From Bryobacterales bacterium (GTDB taxonomy: Bacteria > Acidobacteriota > Terriglobia > Bryobacterales > Bryobacteraceae), in the NCBI GenBank assembly GCA_003164075.1, contig PLRZ01000263.1, forward strand, positions 1,775 to 9,445: a DNA stretch of 7,671 nt. The letters run 5' to 3'. Shown in pieces: positions 6,561 to 7,671 of the stretch. A program made the position numbers and the translations under genes. The first letter of the stretch is position 1; every line of letters begins with the position of its first letter. Under the pieces are notes generated by a model. The model made no database searches. It saw nothing but the letters and a program-made list of their open reading frames with translations, and was not told where the DNA came from.

Positions 6561-6590
6561 GTGATATCGCTTTCCAGGGTCGCGTGTCAA
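6561..6590 (-). promoter_or_regulatory. Sigma-70-like promoter of the peptidase gene
   Basis: On the minus strand a perfect TTGACA (-35, at 6590-6585) is followed after 18 bases by TATCAC (-10, at 6566-6561; 4 of 6 consensus bases). Transcription would begin near 6554, leaving a leader of about 22 bases that contains the Shine-Dalgarno. The 18-base spacer is one longer than ideal. No operator-like repeat was found within it. Confidence 0.5.
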
Positions 6591-6599
6591 CCTCGGATT

Positions 6600-6608
6600 T
6601 GCTAGACT
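6600..6608 (+). promoter_or_regulatory. Possible extended -10 promoter of the small exported protein gene
   Basis: TGCTAGACT fits the extended -10 form TGnTAnnnT, placed so that transcription would start near 6615, just before the Shine-Dalgarno. There is no -35 match at the usual distance. Together with the opposing promoter at 6561-6590 this would make the 97-bp gap a compact divergent promoter region. Confidence 0.3.
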
Positions 6609-6616
6609 CACGGCTG

Positions 6617-6624
6617 AAAAGGAG
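6617..6624 (+). promoter_or_regulatory. Shine-Dalgarno of the small exported protein gene
   Basis: AAAAGGAG is followed by five T residues and GTG at 6630, with a second in-frame GTG at 6633. The strong site supports a start at one of these two GTG codons. Confidence 0.7.
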
Positions 6625-6629
6625 TTTTT

Positions 6630-7043
6630 GTGGTGCGCGGACTTCTTCTTTTGGTTTTGGCCGGGGCGGTGGCTTTCGGCGCCGAGGATGAGTGGGCCAA
6701 GGTGAAAGCCCTCAAGACGGGCGCCGAGATCCGCGTGTTCAAGAAAGGCTCGATGCAGCCTGTAATGGCACAGATGGATGAGCTCACCGATGAGAACCTG
6801 GTCGTTCTGGTGAAGAAGACGCAGACGGCCATTCCGAAGGACCAGATCGACCGCATCGACGCGCGGCCCACCGGCGGCAGCCGCGTGACGAAAGAGACGG
6901 CCACGAAGGAGGCGCCGCCCGACCCCAGAACGGCAGCGGGCCCGGAGGCGCCGGGCTCTTCGACTTCCACCAACGTCAGTATCGGGTCGAAGCCGGACTT
7001 TGAGACCGTGTACCGGCGGCCCATCGGAGCACCGAAGAAGTAG
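6630..7043 (+). CDS. Small exported protein of unknown function with a possible Sm-like beta-barrel core
   Basis: 137 residues, GTG start behind a strong Shine-Dalgarno; the start could equally be the next codon. Residues 1-18 form a signal peptide (LLLLVLAGAVAFGA, then charged EDEW), so the protein is predicted to be periplasmic or secreted. Residues about 22-80 (WAKVKALKTGAEIRVF, then ELTDENLVVLVKK, TAIPKDQIDRIDARP) show the strand rhythm of small Sm/Hfq-like barrels: a 'G-x-x-I-x-V' strand, a strand after 'D-x-L', and a final 'I-P-x-x-x-I-x-R-I'. Residues 81-120 are rich in Pro, Ala, Ser and Thr and probably disordered, ending in a basic tail (KPDFETVYRRPIGAPKK). No catalytic motif is seen. 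It is divergent from the peptidase and convergent with the DinB gene. That it is a real gene is likely; the fold is inference only. Confidence 0.75.
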   Translation: MVRGLLLLVLAGAVAFGAEDEWAKVKALKTGAEIRVFKKGSMQPVMAQMDELTDENLVVLVKKTQTAIPKDQIDRIDARPTGGSRVTKETATKEAPPDPRTAAGPEAPGSSTSTNVSIGSKPDFETVYRRPIGAPKK

Positions 7044-7044
7044 C

Positions 7045-7092
7045 GGAATTTGTGGTGAGGCCGCAGGTGGGGCAGGCGGTGCTCGCCTGCCC
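7045..7092 (+). repeat. Dispersed hairpin repeat directly downstream of the small exported gene
   Basis: 7045-7088 matches the minus strand of 3425-3382 at 41 of 44 positions; 7066-7092 equals 3307-3333 exactly. It starts two bases after the stop codon. GGGCAGGCG (7070-7078) and CGCCTGCCC (7084-7092) form a perfect 9-bp stem with a 5-base loop. A role in transcription termination or mRNA 3'-end protection is possible. Confidence 0.75.
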
Positions 7093-7102
7093 TCGATTAG
7101 CC

Positions 7103-7129
7103 GGGCAGGCGGCACCGCCGGCGGCACCT
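7103..7129 (-). repeat. Degenerate inverted copy of the GTGGGGCAGGCGG repeat
   Basis: Read on the minus strand, the stretch ends in GCGGTGCCGCCTGCCC and resembles the arm at 7066-7092, so the two form an imperfect inverted pair with a 10-bp spacer, a compact version of the 3307-3404 element. GGGCAGGCG (7103-7111) is also complementary to CGCCTGCCC (7084-7092) and would compete with the upstream hairpin. It contains ggcggcacc twice. Confidence 0.5.
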
Positions 7130-7202
7130 CAGACGCTTTCGGCATGGAGCGGCGAATGGATTTGCCCCGCCATGCGGGAATTGCAGCGCGACGTCTCTGA
7201 AC

Positions 7203-7241
7203 GACCGCTCCCTCGCGGTGTGCCCTCTGGGCCCGGCTCTG
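7203..7241 (+). repeat. Dispersed 39-bp repeat, copy 2
   Basis: Matches 2896-2934 at 35 of 39 positions. The 5' part can form a short CCGC/GCGG stem around tccctc. Conservation stops after tgggcccggct on the right side, so this is probably close to the repeat's true edge. Confidence 0.7.
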
Positions 7242-7351
7242 TAAACACCTACAAACACTGAAACGCCGTTCTGAGCCGCGCGCGCAAGCAAGCGGTTATT
7301 GGCCAAAATCCCGAAACTGTTTAAGCATCCGCGACATCCGGAGTGCGAGCG

Positions 7352-7671
7352 CTACTGCGACCACGGCGGTACGATGCCGTTCATGCGCGAGTAAGCGATG
7401 GCTTGGCCCAGGTGCTCGGCCATGTGTGTTTCCAGGTCGATCAGCACGCGGTTGGCAGTGGCCGGCGTCCCGAAGAAGTCCACGCTGCGGGTGAGCGTGG
7501 CGGGGCGGGCGCGGTCGAGGGCCTCATGGATCGCGGCGAAGCTATCGGCCAGGACTTCCAGCACTTTGTCTTTCGTCGCCGGCGCCTCTTCGTTCCTGTC
7601 CTGTTCCTCTATCTGCTTCTTCAGGGCGTCACCATCGGGAGAATTCAGGGCGATATTCAGCAGCAACCGGT
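7352..7671 (-). CDS. DinB-superfamily protein, C-terminal part (5' end beyond the window)
   Basis: The frame is open from the stop (TAG, 7354-7352) to the window edge, about 106 codons. A TTG at 7666 could act as a start, but the frame continues upstream and the family is longer (about 150-170 residues), so the gene is taken as truncated. DinB-type proteins are four-helix bundles, mostly cytoplasmic, that bind a metal through three histidines and act as thiol transferases or remain uncharacterised. Visible are a helical stretch TKDKVLEVLADSFAAIHEAL, the segment TLTRSVDFFG, and the final helix ETHMAEHLGQAIAYSRMNG, whose HxxxH pair supplies two metal ligands, followed by the characteristic IVPPWS ending. 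The first histidine would lie outside the window. It is cytoplasmic by absence of membrane segments in this part. Substrate unknown. Confidence 0.85.
   Translation of the reverse strand, partial: RLLLNIALNSPDGDALKKQIEEQDRNEEAPATKDKVLEVLADSFAAIHEALDRARPATLTRSVDFFGTPATANRVLIDLETHMAEHLGQAIAYSRMNGIVPPWSQ

Larger units (their letters stand above)
7044..7351. other. Repeat-rich convergent spacer between the small exported gene and the DinB gene
   Basis: 308 bp with no convincing gene. It holds a copy of the 44-bp repeat directly after the stop codon (7045-7088), a degenerate inverted partner of it (7103-7129), and the second copy of the 39-bp repeat (7203-7241). The rest, 7130-7202 and 7242-7351, shows nothing recognisable. 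As a convergent spacer it should contain terminators for both genes, but no stem followed by a T-run was found; the GC-rich hairpins may serve this role. Confidence 0.65.

Noticed and set aside
6555..7145. Minus-strand frames opposite the small exported gene
   Set aside because: The plus-strand gene has a strong Shine-Dalgarno and a clear signal peptide; the opposing frames have neither.
7352..7666. Complete 104-residue gene starting at the TTG at 7666
   Set aside because: No Shine-Dalgarno can be assessed, the frame stays open to the edge, and the DinB bundle would lack its first helices and first histidine.

Overview
The window looks like chromosomal DNA from an acidobacterium, most likely near Solibacter/Bryobacter. 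Three things suggest this: a large Oar-like TonB-dependent receptor with an N-terminal carboxypeptidase-regulatory domain (a greatly expanded family there), a long exported M14 peptidase with Gly/Arg-rich loops, and GC-rich spacers full of dispersed palindromes built on GTGGGGCAG. This assignment rests on recognising families and was not tested by a search.

Layout. Positions 1-2836 (minus strand) hold the TonB-dependent receptor. Its C-terminus lies beyond the left edge, and a frameshift near 391-397 splits it into two reading frames. Positions 2837-3493 are a 657-bp gene-free spacer. It contains a dispersed repeat (2896-2934), a 210-bp MITE-like palindrome with a candidate target-site duplication (3030-3239), and a second inverted-repeat element (3307-3404). 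Positions 3494-6532 (minus) encode a 1012-residue exported M14 zinc carboxypeptidase-like protein with a recognisable Shine-Dalgarno and promoter. A 97-bp divergent spacer separates it from a small exported protein of unknown function (6630-7043, plus) whose core resembles an Sm-like beta barrel. Positions 7044-7351 are a second repeat-rich spacer. Positions 7352-7671 (minus) hold the C-terminal part of a DinB-superfamily protein that continues past the right edge.

How the genes relate. The receptor and the peptidase face the same way and both carry signal peptides, so a role in handling extracellular peptides or proteins is possible. The 657-bp repeat-filled gap argues against a tight operon. 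The small plus-strand gene is divergent from the peptidase and convergent with the DinB gene. No defence system, CRISPR array, RNA gene or complete transposase gene is visible. The most unusual content is the non-coding repeats: they recur in both spacers, and one lies just downstream of two unrelated genes in the same orientation relative to transcription.
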